Positions 50,255 through 61,988 of a stretch of DNA of 64,000 nt are shown piece by piece. The notes under the pieces were generated by a model. That model had not been told where the DNA came from. It saw nothing but the letters and a program-made list of their open reading frames with translations, and searched no databases. Numbering within the stretch: the stretch's first letter is position 1; every line of letters begins with the position of its first letter. The stretch is taken from contig NZ_AQHN01000072.1 of NCBI RefSeq assembly GCF_000359745.1, forward strand, positions 124,001 through 188,000, given 5' to 3'. Source of the DNA: Rhizobium freirei PRF 81 (lineage in GTDB: Bacteria > Pseudomonadota > Alphaproteobacteria > Rhizobiales > Rhizobiaceae). Made by a program: the position numbers and the translations under genes.

Positions 50255-51666
50255 GCCGCTTCCGCGTCCTCTTCAAATCCACCGCAGTCCGCCTCTCTGC
50301 CCTCTACATCCTTCTTTTTTCGCTCTGCGCCGCCACACTTGTCTTCTATGTCACGGCCATGTCCGAACGGCTGCTATCGGGGCAGATCCGCGATGCCGTG
50401 CAGCAGGAAGTCAATCAGGTCAAGCGCGCTTACGATATCGGCGGGCTGAACCTGCTTCTGCGCACGATGGAGCGCCGCGCGCGCCAGCCGGGCGCCAATC
50501 TCTACATCATTGCCGGTCCTTCCGGCGATATTCTTGCCGGCAACGTCGCTTCCGTACAGCCCGGTGTGCTCGGTCAGGCCGGCTGGACGGAACTGCCCTT
50601 CATCTACGAGCGCTATACGGACGCTTCCAACGATCAGGAGCGGCGTCATCTGGCGATCGCCAACATCTTTATCCTCGATAACGGCCTGCGTATTCTGGTT
50701 GGCCGCGACCTTGGCGAGCCGGAGCGTTTCCGTGTGCTGGTGCGCCAGGCGCTGATGCTGGCGCTGGCGATCATGGGCCTCGGTGCTCTGGTCATCTGGT
50801 TCGGCATCGGCCGCAATGCCCTGAAGCGCATCGACCGGATGACGGATGCGAGCCGCAAGATCATGGCCGGCGACCTCTCGCAGCGCCTGCCCGTCGGCGG
50901 CTCCGGCGATGAATTCGACCGCATGTCGACATCGCTGAATGCCATGCTGGGGCGCATCGAGAAGCTGAACGAGGGGCTGCGGCAGGTCTCCGACAATATC
51001 GCGCACGACCTGAAGACACCGCTGACACGCCTGCGCAACAAGGCAGCCGATGCGCTCGACAATGCCGACAGCGACGGCCGCCGCGTCGCGCTGGAGGGCA
51101 TCATCGGCGAATCCGACCAGCTGATCCGCACTTTCAATGCGCTGCTGATGATCTCGCGCGTCGAAGCCGGCTCGGTGGCGGCCGAGATGACCGCCGTCGA
51201 TCTCTCCTCCATCGTCGCCGATACGTCCGAGCTTTATGAGCCGGTGGCCGAGGAATCCGGGTTGACGCTGATGGCCGATATCGAGCCCGATGTCGAGGTG
51301 CAGGGTAATCGCGAATTGATCGGCCAAGCGATTTTCAACCTTATCGACAACGCTCTCAAATACGCAGCAGGCTGCCAGGGCGAGCCGACCGTGACGCTAA
51401 AGCTGTCCCGCACGCATGACGCGGTGATGCTCGGCGTCGTGGATCATGGCCCCGGCATTCCCGCTCAACAGCGCGCCGATGTCGTCAAGCGCTTTTTCCG
51501 CCTGGACGAAAGCCGTTCCAAGCCGGGAACCGGGCTTGGCCTCGCGCTGGTGGAGGCGGTCATGGAGTTGCACGGCGGCCAGCTTGAGCTTTCGGATACC
51601 GATCCCGATAAAGCCGATGCCAAAGGGCTAACCGTAACGATGATCTTCCCCATGCAGAAACAATAG
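50251..51666 (+). CDS. Sensor histidine kinase partner
   Basis: A 471-residue kinase with two membrane helices (about 14-36 and 165-187), a periplasmic domain of about 130 residues, a HAMP domain (MTDASRKIMAGDLSQRL), the H-box DNIAHDLKTPLTRLR (H252), and the ATP domain with NLIDNALKYA, DHGPGI and GTGLGLALV. The ligand is unknown. It overlaps the response regulator by 4 nt, and glnE begins 41 nt after its stop. Confidence 0.89.
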   Translation: MSRFRVLFKSTAVRLSALYILLFSLCAATLVFYVTAMSERLLSGQIRDAVQQEVNQVKRAYDIGGLNLLLRTMERRARQPGANLYIIAGPSGDILAGNVASVQPGVLGQAGWTELPFIYERYTDASNDQERRHLAIANIFILDNGLRILVGRDLGEPERFRVLVRQALMLALAIMGLGALVIWFGIGRNALKRIDRMTDASRKIMAGDLSQRLPVGGSGDEFDRMSTSLNAMLGRIEKLNEGLRQVSDNIAHDLKTPLTRLRNKAADALDNADSDGRRVALEGIIGESDQLIRTFNALLMISRVEAGSVAAEMTAVDLSSIVADTSELYEPVAEESGLTLMADIEPDVEVQGNRELIGQAIFNLIDNALKYAAGCQGEPTVTLKLSRTHDAVMLGVVDHGPGIPAQQRADVVKRFFRLDESRSKPGTGLGLALVEAVMELHGGQLELSDTDPDKADAKGLTVTMIFPMQKQ

Positions 51667-51707
51667 GTTAATCCTGCGTTATCCGATTGCTCTTTGGGGG
51701 AGCGCGC

Positions 51708-54668
51708 ATGACGAAGACGCAAGGCGATATGTTGAGGGATGTCCCGTCTGGGCGGCTGCGACCGCTGAACCAGACAGAGATGAAATCCGCGCTTGCCGAC
51801 CTCAGGCAGATCGCCGCGGCTGAACCGGCCATTGCCACCTTGCTGGCCGGCGAGAGCGCGCTTAGGGACTTCGTCGTCGCAGCGCTATCGCTGTCGCCGC
51901 ATTTGCGCGAAACGGCCAATCTCGAGCCGTCTCTGCTGGTTGCAGCCATCGACAAGCCGCTTTCGCCGCAGATCGAAACCCTGGTTCAACAGGCCCGTAA
52001 CGCCTGGCGTCCGGCGGAAGGCGAGGACCAGTCGCCTTCGGAGTCCGAGGTGATGAGCCGCCTGCGTGTCGCTAAGCGTCGCGCCTCTTTTCTCGCTGCC
52101 CTTGCAGACCTCGCGCGCATCCATGATGGCAGGACAACGACCCGCTGGCTGAGCGAACTGGCGGAGGCGGCAATATCCGCGGCGATCGATCATCTGCTGT
52201 TCTCTTCGCACGAGGCAGGTAAGATCTCGGTTGCCGATCCCGCCGCTCCGAGCCGGAATTCCGGCCTGATCGTTCTTGGCATGGGCAAGCTCGGCGCCAA
52301 GGAACTGAACTACTCCTCCGACATCGACCTTGTCATCTTCTTCGACGAGATGGCCGGAATCGTTCCCAATCCGGAAGATGCGATCGATATCTTCCCGCGG
52401 CTGATGCGCCGGCTGGTGCGCATTCTGCAGGAGCGCACGGCGGATGGCTATGTGTTCCGCACCGATCTGCGCCTGCGCCCCGATCCCGGTTCGACGCCGC
52501 TTGCGATCCCCGTCGATGCGGCGATGATCTATTACGAGGGCAGGGGACAGAATTGGGAACGCGCCGCCTTCATCAAGGCGCGGCCGGTCGGCGGCGACGT
52601 TGCGGCGGGGCAGGCTTTCATCCGCGACCTCGTGCCCTTCGTCTTCCGCAAATATCTGGATTACGCCGCCATTGCGGACATTCATTCCATCAAGCGGCAA
52701 ATCCACGCGCATAAGGGCCACGGCGCGATCGCGGTCAAGGGCCATAACGTCAAGCTGGGCCGTGGCGGTATTCGCGAGATCGAGTTCTTCGTACAGACGC
52801 AGCAGCTGATCGCCGGCGGCCGCATGCCGGCGCTGCGCAGCCGCGCCACCGAGGAGACGTTGGCCGAACTGACCATTGCAAAATGGATCGATGCGGAAAC
52901 GCGCGACGAGCTGGCCGCCGCCTACTGGTTCCTTCGCGATGTCGAGCATCGCATCCAGATGGTGCGCGACGAGCAGACGCATCTGCTGCCGGAAACGGAT
53001 GCAGAGCTCAGGCGCATCGCCTTCATGATGGGCTTCCCCGACGTGCCGGCCTTCTCCGAGGCTCTTGTCAGCACCCTGAAGACGGTCGAGCGCCGTTATG
53101 CACGCCTGTTCGAGCAGGAAACGAAACTGTCATCCGAAACCGGCAATCTGGTCTTTACCGGCCAGGGCGACGATCCCGACACGCTGGAGACGCTGCGCCA
53201 CCTCGGCTTCGAAAGGCCGTCGGATATCGCCAATGTGATCCGCACCTGGCACTACGGGCGATATCGCGCCACGCAATCGGTCGAGGCACGCGAACGTCTG
53301 ACGGAGCTGACGCCGGAACTGCTGCGGGTGTTCGGCGAAAGCAAGCGTGCCGACAAGGCGTTGCTGCGTTTCGACAGCTTCATTTCCGGCCTGCCGGCGG
53401 GCATTCAGCTCTTCTCGCTGCTCGGCACGAACCCGGCGCTGCTTTCTCTCATCGTCAACATCATGTCTTCGGCACCGCGCCTTGCCGAGATCATTGCCGC
53501 CAAGCCGCATGTCTTTGACGGCATGCTGGATCCAAGCCTGATGGCCGAGTTGCCGACGCGCGATTATCTGGCCGAGCGCCTCAAAAGCTTCCTTGCTCCG
53601 GCAAGGCATTATGAAGAAACGCTCGACCTGCTGCGCATCTTCGCCTCCGAACAGCGCTTCCTGATCGGTATTCGCCTGCTGACGGGCGCGATCGGCGGGG
53701 GCATGGCGGCCCGCGCCTTCACCTACCTTGCCGATCTGATCGTCGAGGCAGCGCTCGATGCTGTCATGAAGGAAATCCGGGCAGCGCATGGCGAATATCC
53801 CGGTGGCCGTGTTGCCGTCGTCGGAATGGGCAAGCTCGGCAGTTTCGAGCTCTCGGCCGGTTCCGACATCGATATCATCCTGCTCTATGATTACGACGAT
53901 ACGGCCGGCGAATCTTCCGGTTCGAAGCCGCTCGATGCCACGCGATATTTCACGCGCATTACGCAGCGCCTGATCGCGGCCCTTTCGGCGCCTACGGCCG
54001 AAGGCGTGCTCTACGAGGTGGACATGCGCCTGCGTCCCTCCGGCAACAAAGGCCCGGTCGCGACGCGCATCAATTCCTTCGAGAAATACCAGCGCGAAGA
54101 AGCCTGGACCTGGGAGCATATGGCGCTTTCGCGCGCTCGCCTGATCTGCGGCGACGAGGAACTGGTGAACGATGCGGAGCGCGTCATCGGCGAGGCTCTT
54201 TCGACAAAGAGGGATGTCGCCAAGATCGCCAAGGATGTTCGCGAGATGCGCGCCTTGATCGAACAGGAAAAGCCGCCGGAAAGCATCTGGGATCTGAAGC
54301 TGATCCCCGGCGGGCTGATCGATATCGAATTCACCGCGCAATATCTGCGGCTGATCGCGCCGGCGCGCGGCGTCGGTATCGACGCTAATGGTCTCAGCAC
54401 GGCCGAAGCGCTGAAGTTGCTCGGCGGCAGCCTGATGGATCGCAATGATCTGGAGGTCTGCCTGGAGGCTCTGCAACTCTACACGGAAGTGTCGCAGCTC
54501 ATCCGCCTTTGCATCGACGGTACGTTCGATCCGAAAAACACGCCTTCGGGGCTGATCGAACTGGTCTGCCGCGCTGGCGATTGCCCGGATATCCGCATGC
54601 TGGAAGCGGAGCTGAAGCGACTGTCGAAGGCGGTGCGGAAGGTATTCCAGGCGACGGTTGGAAGCTGA
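51708..54668 (+). CDS. glnE: Glutamine synthetase adenylyltransferase/deadenylase
   Basis: A 986-residue bifunctional enzyme that adenylylates and deadenylylates GlnA in response to PII and glutamine. Both nucleotidyltransferase domains are intact: the N-terminal GMGKLGAKELNYSSDIDLV and the C-terminal GMGKLGSFELSAGSDIDII, each with the DxD metal site. GGGGGAG 6 nt upstream sets the ATG at 51708. It is convergent with pleC, with no gap between the two coding regions. Confidence 0.96.
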   Translation: MTKTQGDMLRDVPSGRLRPLNQTEMKSALADLRQIAAAEPAIATLLAGESALRDFVVAALSLSPHLRETANLEPSLLVAAIDKPLSPQIETLVQQARNAWRPAEGEDQSPSESEVMSRLRVAKRRASFLAALADLARIHDGRTTTRWLSELAEAAISAAIDHLLFSSHEAGKISVADPAAPSRNSGLIVLGMGKLGAKELNYSSDIDLVIFFDEMAGIVPNPEDAIDIFPRLMRRLVRILQERTADGYVFRTDLRLRPDPGSTPLAIPVDAAMIYYEGRGQNWERAAFIKARPVGGDVAAGQAFIRDLVPFVFRKYLDYAAIADIHSIKRQIHAHKGHGAIAVKGHNVKLGRGGIREIEFFVQTQQLIAGGRMPALRSRATEETLAELTIAKWIDAETRDELAAAYWFLRDVEHRIQMVRDEQTHLLPETDAELRRIAFMMGFPDVPAFSEALVSTLKTVERRYARLFEQETKLSSETGNLVFTGQGDDPDTLETLRHLGFERPSDIANVIRTWHYGRYRATQSVEARERLTELTPELLRVFGESKRADKALLRFDSFISGLPAGIQLFSLLGTNPALLSLIVNIMSSAPRLAEIIAAKPHVFDGMLDPSLMAELPTRDYLAERLKSFLAPARHYEETLDLLRIFASEQRFLIGIRLLTGAIGGGMAARAFTYLADLIVEAALDAVMKEIRAAHGEYPGGRVAVVGMGKLGSFELSAGSDIDIILLYDYDDTAGESSGSKPLDATRYFTRITQRLIAALSAPTAEGVLYEVDMRLRPSGNKGPVATRINSFEKYQREEAWTWEHMALSRARLICGDEELVNDAERVIGEALSTKRDVAKIAKDVREMRALIEQEKPPESIWDLKLIPGGLIDIEFTAQYLRLIAPARGVGIDANGLSTAEALKLLGGSLMDRNDLEVCLEALQLYTEVSQLIRLCIDGTFDPKNTPSGLIELVCRAGDCPDIRMLEAELKRLSKAVRKVFQATVGS

Positions 54669-56984
<2,316 letters not shown>

Positions 56985-57164
56985 CGCCTTAGCCTTGTCC
57001 CTCGTGTGATTCGCTGCGCCGCTCGCCCGAATCTGCCCTAATGAATCACTCGTGATTCGGCTTGTCCAGAGGGGAAGGTAAAACTTTATTAACCATCTGC
57101 GATTTCAGCGCATTTCACACACGCAGCGGTAAGTTGCGCGCGGCCGGGACTCGTTGAAGCTGAA

Positions 57165-57186
57165 AAGGCCGAGGCAAATCGGCCTT
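57165..57186 (-). terminator. Rho-independent terminator of pepN
   Basis: A perfect 8-bp stem (AAGGCCGA / TCGGCCTT) with a GGCAAA loop is followed on the minus strand by TTCAGC. It begins 28 nt after the pepN stop. Confidence 0.75.
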
Positions 57187-57213
57187 CCAAATCGGCATAG
57201 GAAGTGGCCGAAA

Positions 57214-59862
57214 TCACTTCTTGAGAATGCGGTCCACGATGTCGCGCACATCGGTCGAAAGACCGCCGGCGCGCTCGATCCGCACCAGCGCCGAGCGGGC
57301 GTGGTCTGCCCGCACCGGCTCCAGCAGGCGCCAGGATCGCATGGAGGTCAGGATACGGGCAGCGAGCTGCGGATTGCGCTGGTCGATATCCAGGATCTCG
57401 TCGGCGAGGAAATTGTACCCGGCGCCGTCGGCACGGCCGAAGCCGGTCGGGTTGGCGAAGGCGAAGGTGCCGAGCAGGGAGCGCATGCGGTTCGGGTTGC
57501 TGCGCTTGAACAGCGGCGCTTCCATGAGGCGCTGGATGCGCCCCAGTGCTTCCGGACCGGGGATCCCCGCCTGGATGGCGAACCATTTGTCGATGACGAG
57601 TGCATTTTCGGAGAAGCGCGCGCGGAAATGCTCCAGCGCCGCTGCGGTCTCGGTGGTATCCGGAAATTGATGTGCGAGAATCGTCAGCGCCGCGCTGAGG
57701 TCGGTCATGTTGTCTGCCGCATCATAGGCGGCCTTGGCACGGGTCGGAGCGCCGTCCATGTGCGAGAGATAGCTCAAGGCCGCGTTTCGCAGGGCCCGGC
57801 GCCCGGCGCTTGCGGCATCCGGGCTGAATGGGCCTGATGTTTTCATGCTGTCGTAGAGCGCGGCAAAGATATCTTTGCCGGTTTCGGCAACACGTTTGAG
57901 GATGGCCTGGCGCGCCGTATGGATGGCATCGGGATCGGTGTCGCCGCCGAGCTCGCGGGCAATGTCCGCTTCGCTCGGCAAGGCAAGCGCCTGAGCCCGG
58001 AAAGCCGGCTCCAGGCTGTCGTCATTCGCAGCAGCCAGCAAGGCGTCGACGAAGGCGGAATCGCAGTTGACGGCAATGCCCTGGCGGACATCGCGAGCTG
58101 CCTGCAGCAGATTGGGCAGCCCGAGGTCGATCAACGCCTGCCAGCGGGCGAAATGGTCGGTCTCGTAGCGCGCGATCAGCACCAGATCGGCGGCACTCTG
58201 GTTGAATTGCAGATTGATCGGCGTCGAGAAGCTGCGGTTCAGCGACAGAACCGGCCGCGACGGGATGCCGTGGAAGACAATCTCTTGGGCTTGTTCCGTC
58301 AGATGCAGCACATCGTCGGTCAATTCCGCCCCGCTGACGGACGTCGGGGTGATCGCGGTGCCGTCCTCGGCCAAGAGCGCCATGCGCAGCGGGATATGCA
58401 TCGGCTTCTTGACGGCCTGACCCGGCGTCGCCGGCACCATCTGCTCGAGCGACAGGGTGAATGTCTTGCCATCGGCATCATAGGTGCCGGAGGCCGTTAC
58501 GAGCGGCGTGCCGGCCTGATGATACCAAAGCGAAAACTGCGCGAGATCGCGGCCGCTCGCATCCTCGAAACATCTAACGAAGTCTTCGATCGTGACAGCC
58601 TGGCCGTCGTGCCGATCGAAATAGAGATCCATGCCCTTCTTGAACAGATCGCGGCCGAGCAGGGTCGCGATCATGCGCGTGACTTCGCTGCCCTTCTCAT
58701 AGACGGTTGTCGTGTAGAAATTGTTGATTTCGCGATATGTCGTCGGTCGCACGGGATGGGCGAGGGGGCCGCTATCCTCAGGAAACTGTTCCGATTTCAG
58801 ATGACGGACTTCCGCGATGCGCTTGACTGGACGCGAACGTTCGTCGGCAGAAAATTCGTGATCGCGATAAACAGTCAGGCCTTCCTTCAGGCAAAGCTGG
58901 AACCAGTCGCGGCAGGTGATGCGATTGCCCGTCCAGTTGTGGAAATATTCGTGCGCGATGATGGCTTCGATATTGGCGTAGTCGGCGTCGGTGGCGGTTT
59001 CCGGATCAGCCAGGACGTACTTGTCGTTGAAGACGTTGAGGCCCTTGTTTTCCATCGCTCCCATGTTGAAGTCCGACACGGCGACGATCATGAAGATGTC
59101 GAGATCGTATTCACGGCCGAACCGCTCCTCGTCCCACTTCATCGAACGCTTCAGCGCATCCATGGCGTAGGCGGCGCGCGGCTCCTTGCCATGCTCGACA
59201 TAGATCTTCAGTGCCACTTCACGGCCGGACATGGTCGTGAACGTATCCTCGACGACACCGAGGTCGCCGGCGACGAGCGCGAAGAGATAGCTCGGCTTCG
59301 GGTGCGGATCGAACCAGGCGGCAAAATGCCTGCCTTCGCCATAGCCGGCGCCGCCAAGGAAGTTGCCGTTTGACAGCAGCAGCGGATTTGCCTGCTTGTC
59401 GGCAATGATGTTGACCGTATAGGGCGCGAGAACATCCGGCCGGTCAGGGAAATAGGTGATGCGGCGGAAGCCTTCAGCCTCGCACTGTGTGCAGTAGATG
59501 CCGCCGGTGCGATAGAGGCCCATCAATTGCGTATTGGCTTCCGGATTGATCACCGTCGTAATCGTAATCTCGAAGGGCGTGCTTTCCGGCAGGTCGCGAA
59601 CGGTCAGGCCGTCGGGCGTGGCGTCATACTGTCCGGTGGGCAGTTCCGCCTGATCGAGCAGCAGGCCGGAGAGCACCAGCTCGTCTCCGTCCAGCACCAG
59701 CGGCGCCTTTGGGTCGGAGCCTTCGCGGCGATGAAAGATCAGCCGCGCTTCCACCTTGGTTTCGGTCGGATGCAGATCGAAAGTAAGGTCCACGCGTTCC
59801 AGAACGAAGTCGGTAGGACGGTAGTCTGCCAGATTTACGATCTGGCCGGTATCTGTTCGCAT
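57214..59862 (-). CDS. pepN: Aminopeptidase N (M1 family)
   Basis: An 882-residue cytoplasmic zinc aminopeptidase of the usual length. The exopeptidase motif GAMEN is at 268-272, the zinc motif H304-E-x-x-H308 (AHEYFHNW), and the third ligand E327 (LKEGLT). Four-domain architecture is expected. It releases N-terminal residues in peptide turnover. It is divergent from the next gene across a 494-nt gap. Confidence 0.96.
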   Translation of the reverse strand: MRTDTGQIVNLADYRPTDFVLERVDLTFDLHPTETKVEARLIFHRREGSDPKAPLVLDGDELVLSGLLLDQAELPTGQYDATPDGLTVRDLPESTPFEITITTVINPEANTQLMGLYRTGGIYCTQCEAEGFRRITYFPDRPDVLAPYTVNIIADKQANPLLLSNGNFLGGAGYGEGRHFAAWFDPHPKPSYLFALVAGDLGVVEDTFTTMSGREVALKIYVEHGKEPRAAYAMDALKRSMKWDEERFGREYDLDIFMIVAVSDFNMGAMENKGLNVFNDKYVLADPETATDADYANIEAIIAHEYFHNWTGNRITCRDWFQLCLKEGLTVYRDHEFSADERSRPVKRIAEVRHLKSEQFPEDSGPLAHPVRPTTYREINNFYTTTVYEKGSEVTRMIATLLGRDLFKKGMDLYFDRHDGQAVTIEDFVRCFEDASGRDLAQFSLWYHQAGTPLVTASGTYDADGKTFTLSLEQMVPATPGQAVKKPMHIPLRMALLAEDGTAITPTSVSGAELTDDVLHLTEQAQEIVFHGIPSRPVLSLNRSFSTPINLQFNQSAADLVLIARYETDHFARWQALIDLGLPNLLQAARDVRQGIAVNCDSAFVDALLAAANDDSLEPAFRAQALALPSEADIARELGGDTDPDAIHTARQAILKRVAETGKDIFAALYDSMKTSGPFSPDAASAGRRALRNAALSYLSHMDGAPTRAKAAYDAADNMTDLSAALTILAHQFPDTTETAAALEHFRARFSENALVIDKWFAIQAGIPGPEALGRIQRLMEAPLFKRSNPNRMRSLLGTFAFANPTGFGRADGAGYNFLADEILDIDQRNPQLAARILTSMRSWRLLEPVRADHARSALVRIERAGGLSTDVRDIVDRILKK

Positions 59863-60000
59863 GGTCTATCCTGATCAGGCTATGCATTTTGCGGCACAGT
59901 CCGAAGCCCTCCTCCGGACTGAAAGTGGCTGCATCATTACATCGAAATCTGAACCAAAGTTAAAGTCATATCATTACATAGACATGTTCTGTTACGACAC

Positions 60001-60014
60001 AGCAAATATTTGCT
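60001..60014. promoter_or_regulatory. 14-bp perfect palindrome
   Basis: AGCAAATATTTGCT is perfectly symmetrical and shares its GCAAAT/ATTTGC arms with the palindrome at 34224-34238. It is 139 nt upstream of the pepN start. A shared regulator is possible but unproven. Confidence 0.4.
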
Positions 60015-60244
60015 CGGCGAGCCGCCTTGTTTGTCCGGTCGGGTGCCACCTCGAGACGTATACTCGTTCTCACTGTGGCTGCCCGCCTGCTGCTTGTCGT
60101 AGCTATCCGGGCAATCGCTGCGGCAAGGGCGATGGATCATGATTGCGACGCCATTCTGGAAAGACATCCAGTTTGCTCAGAGAAACAGCCACTTAAAGTA
60201 AATTATTTGTTTAGCCTCTTGCGGTATAAGCGCACCTACATAAC

Positions 60245-60258
60245 TATAGCATGCTATA
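60245..60258. promoter_or_regulatory. 14-bp perfect palindrome upstream of the TTG-start gene
   Basis: TATAGCATGCTATA lies 99 nt before the TTG start in an AT-rich promoter-like segment. An operator for autoregulation is plausible, given that the downstream protein may be DNA-binding. Confidence 0.42.
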
Positions 60259-60356
60259 AGATGTCGGAATTATGATCGATTCCGGTGAATTCGTTCACAA
60301 AAATAAAACATCCTCCTTTTGTAGACAGTTGAGAAGGGCACCCCAAGGAGGCCCGA

Positions 60357-61232
60357 TTGAGCTTTTCTATCGAGCAGCTTGCGCGTCATCCCAAATTCAT
60401 GGCGTCGCTGCGCTTTCTTGCGGAGGCGTTGCGGAATCGTTACGATCATGGTCCCAGGATCGCGCGCATGCTCGCCTCGCATCAGCGCTGGCTTCTGACG
60501 CAGACGGCCTATGCCCTTCATCTTGAATATGATCCGGAAGTGCCCGGCTCCGGGCTGACGGTTGTCGGTCTTCGCGATCTGATCACGCAGCATCGCGTTG
60601 CCAGTCGCAACACCGTGCTGAGCTTCATCGACGAGCTGCTCACCTACCGCTTCCTGATGCTTGCTCCCGGCACTGTCAGGCGCCCGCGGCGCTACGTGCC
60701 GGCCGAGATCAGCCACACCGGGATGTTCGGCTGGTGCCTCTCCAACCTGGCCGCGCTTGATTTGCTTGACGATGGCGGCCGTGCTGCCGCACTCGCCGCT
60801 TCTCCGGAATTGATGGACCTGGCGCAGCCTCGCATGGCTCGCCATTGCCTGGAAACGGAGGCCTGGCGCGAACCGCCGGAATGCGTCGGCCTGTTTCTCT
60901 GGACCGAGGCCGGCGGTCTCGTCGTCGATTACATCATGTCGCAGCTGGATTTGAGCGGAGAAACCGACGCCCGGATCGATGTCGGTCGCGTCGATGCGCG
61001 GGCCCTTGCAACGCATTTCATGATATCGCGCACCCATCTGCAGCGTCTCCTGCGCAAATCCGCCGACCGCGGCGACATAGGCTGGCACGACGAGACGAGG
61101 AAAACGCGGATGTGGATATCGCGTGATTTTCTGGATCAATATTGCAGATGGCAGGCTGTGAAGCTTGCGGCGATCGATGAGGCTTTTGCCTGGGCGCAGG
61201 CCGCTGCGGGGCGGTCCGACCCGAAGACGTGA
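60357..61232 (+). CDS. Uncharacterised protein, possible winged-helix regulator
   Basis: A 291-residue protein starting with TTG. AAGGAGG at 60345-60351 lies 5 nt before it, an optimal ribosome binding site that makes the rare start credible. Two regions look like helix-turn-helix: GLRDLITQHRVASRNTVLSF (about 72-91) and VDARALATHFMISRTHLQRL (about 219-238). That is the pattern of a repeated winged-helix protein. There is no signal peptide or membrane helix. I recognise no named family; a transcription regulator is an inference. Confidence 0.7.
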   Translation: MSFSIEQLARHPKFMASLRFLAEALRNRYDHGPRIARMLASHQRWLLTQTAYALHLEYDPEVPGSGLTVVGLRDLITQHRVASRNTVLSFIDELLTYRFLMLAPGTVRRPRRYVPAEISHTGMFGWCLSNLAALDLLDDGGRAAALAASPELMDLAQPRMARHCLETEAWREPPECVGLFLWTEAGGLVVDYIMSQLDLSGETDARIDVGRVDARALATHFMISRTHLQRLLRKSADRGDIGWHDETRKTRMWISRDFLDQYCRWQAVKLAAIDEAFAWAQAAAGRSDPKT

Positions 61233-61334
61233 TCTGATCTGACTATTGCCGGGTTTGAATGCCCGGCTTTTTCAGACGCATCTCGCAGAGAAAAGCAAGG
61301 CGAGATCAATGCCTTGGATCCCGCTCAGACTTCC

Positions 61335-61496
61335 TTATAGAGGAATGCTTGCCGCTGCCGCGCGGGCGCTCCCGTCGCGGCATTCGTCTCCGTGAAGATG
61401 ACGCGCGCGCTCGAACTCCTCTGCAGCCCGCACGGCGGAGCCGATGTGCCCGACCGAATCGAAGAGAGCGACAAGCGAACGCAAACCCGAAGACAT
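61335..61496 (-). CDS. Candidate small protein (53 aa)
   Basis: A 53-residue frame from the ATG at 61496 with AGGA 9 nt upstream. The protein starts MSSGLRSLVALFDSVGHIG, then AVRAAEEFERARHL, and ends in an Ala-rich tail. This hydrophobic-helix-then-charged-helix arrangement is like that of many small rhizobial proteins, although no family is assigned. It is shorter than most gene callers accept. Confidence 0.42.
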   Translation of the reverse strand: MSSGLRSLVALFDSVGHIGSAVRAAEEFERARHLHGDECRDGSARAAAASIPL

Positions 61497-61554
61497 GATA
61501 CAATTCCTGAAAGATAGAACGCCAAGCTGACACGCGATTCGCGCGCCTGTCGAT

Positions 61555-61659
61555 TAGAGCATTTCCAGGAAAAGTGCGTAGCGGTTTTCCGTCCGGAATG
61601 CGTTGGGAAACAAGAAGATAGAGCGTTTTCGCGATTCGAAGAAAAGCGGAAATGCTCTA
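61555..61659. repeat. RIME-like palindromic intergenic repeat, copy 1
   Basis: This 105-bp element has perfect 12-bp terminal inverted repeats (TAGAGCATTTCC / GGAAATGCTCTA) and internal symmetry (GGAAAA...TTTTCC around 61567-61590). It has a close relative at 62887-62986 in the same orientation. Palindromic elements of about this size are a known class in Rhizobium genomes (RIME). Confidence 0.75.
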
Positions 61660-61848
61660 GCAGGCGCGGAAATCGGCGAAAATGGCGGTGGGTCGGCCGA
61701 CGCGGGCCGAAACGCCTGTTCCTCGGGCTGTCATCTGCTCATTGGCGGCGATGCCGAGGTTGCGATGTCCGTTTGTGGCGCGCACGGGCTCGAGGGCGCG
61801 ACGCAGGGTGTCAAACCCGCTGTGAATAGGACGAAAACGTGCAGTCAT
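61657..61848 (-). CDS. Candidate small protein (63 aa) ending in the repeat
   Basis: A 63-residue frame from the ATG at 61848, with AAAGGA about 8 nt upstream and AAGG closer. The protein begins MTARFRPIHSGFDTLRRALE and continues VRATNGHRNLGIAANEQM. The stop codon is supplied by the terminal repeat of the adjacent element. The N-terminal half looks like real coding sequence. I recognise no family. Confidence 0.38.
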   Translation of the reverse strand: MTARFRPIHSGFDTLRRALEPVRATNGHRNLGIAANEQMTARGTGVSARVGRPTAIFADFRAC

Positions 61849-61988
61849 TGCCTTGGTTCCTTTCGAGATTCCTCCCAAGACAGGGCTATATATTGCAGCG
61901 CAACATCAATTTTGCAATGCACAACACCGAGGGACTGTCATGCCTAAAACGCATGACTGATGTCATATTCCGTTAACTGTGGCGGGAA

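Larger units (their letters stand above)
59863..60356. other. Intergenic region between divergent pepN and the TTG-start gene
   Basis: This 494-nt gap holds three symmetrical elements: a CAGTCCG/CGGACTG hairpin at 59897-59921, the palindrome AGCAAATATTTGCT at 60001-60014 and TATAGCATGCTATA at 60245-60258. The AT-rich segment 60180-60320 probably holds the promoter of the rightward gene, whose AAGGAGG lies at 60345-60351. No reading frame is convincing. Confidence 0.5.

Noticed and set aside
61603..61947. A 114-codon plus-strand frame running through repeat copy 1
   Set aside because: It begins inside the repeat, has no ribosome binding site, and its translation is of low coding character.
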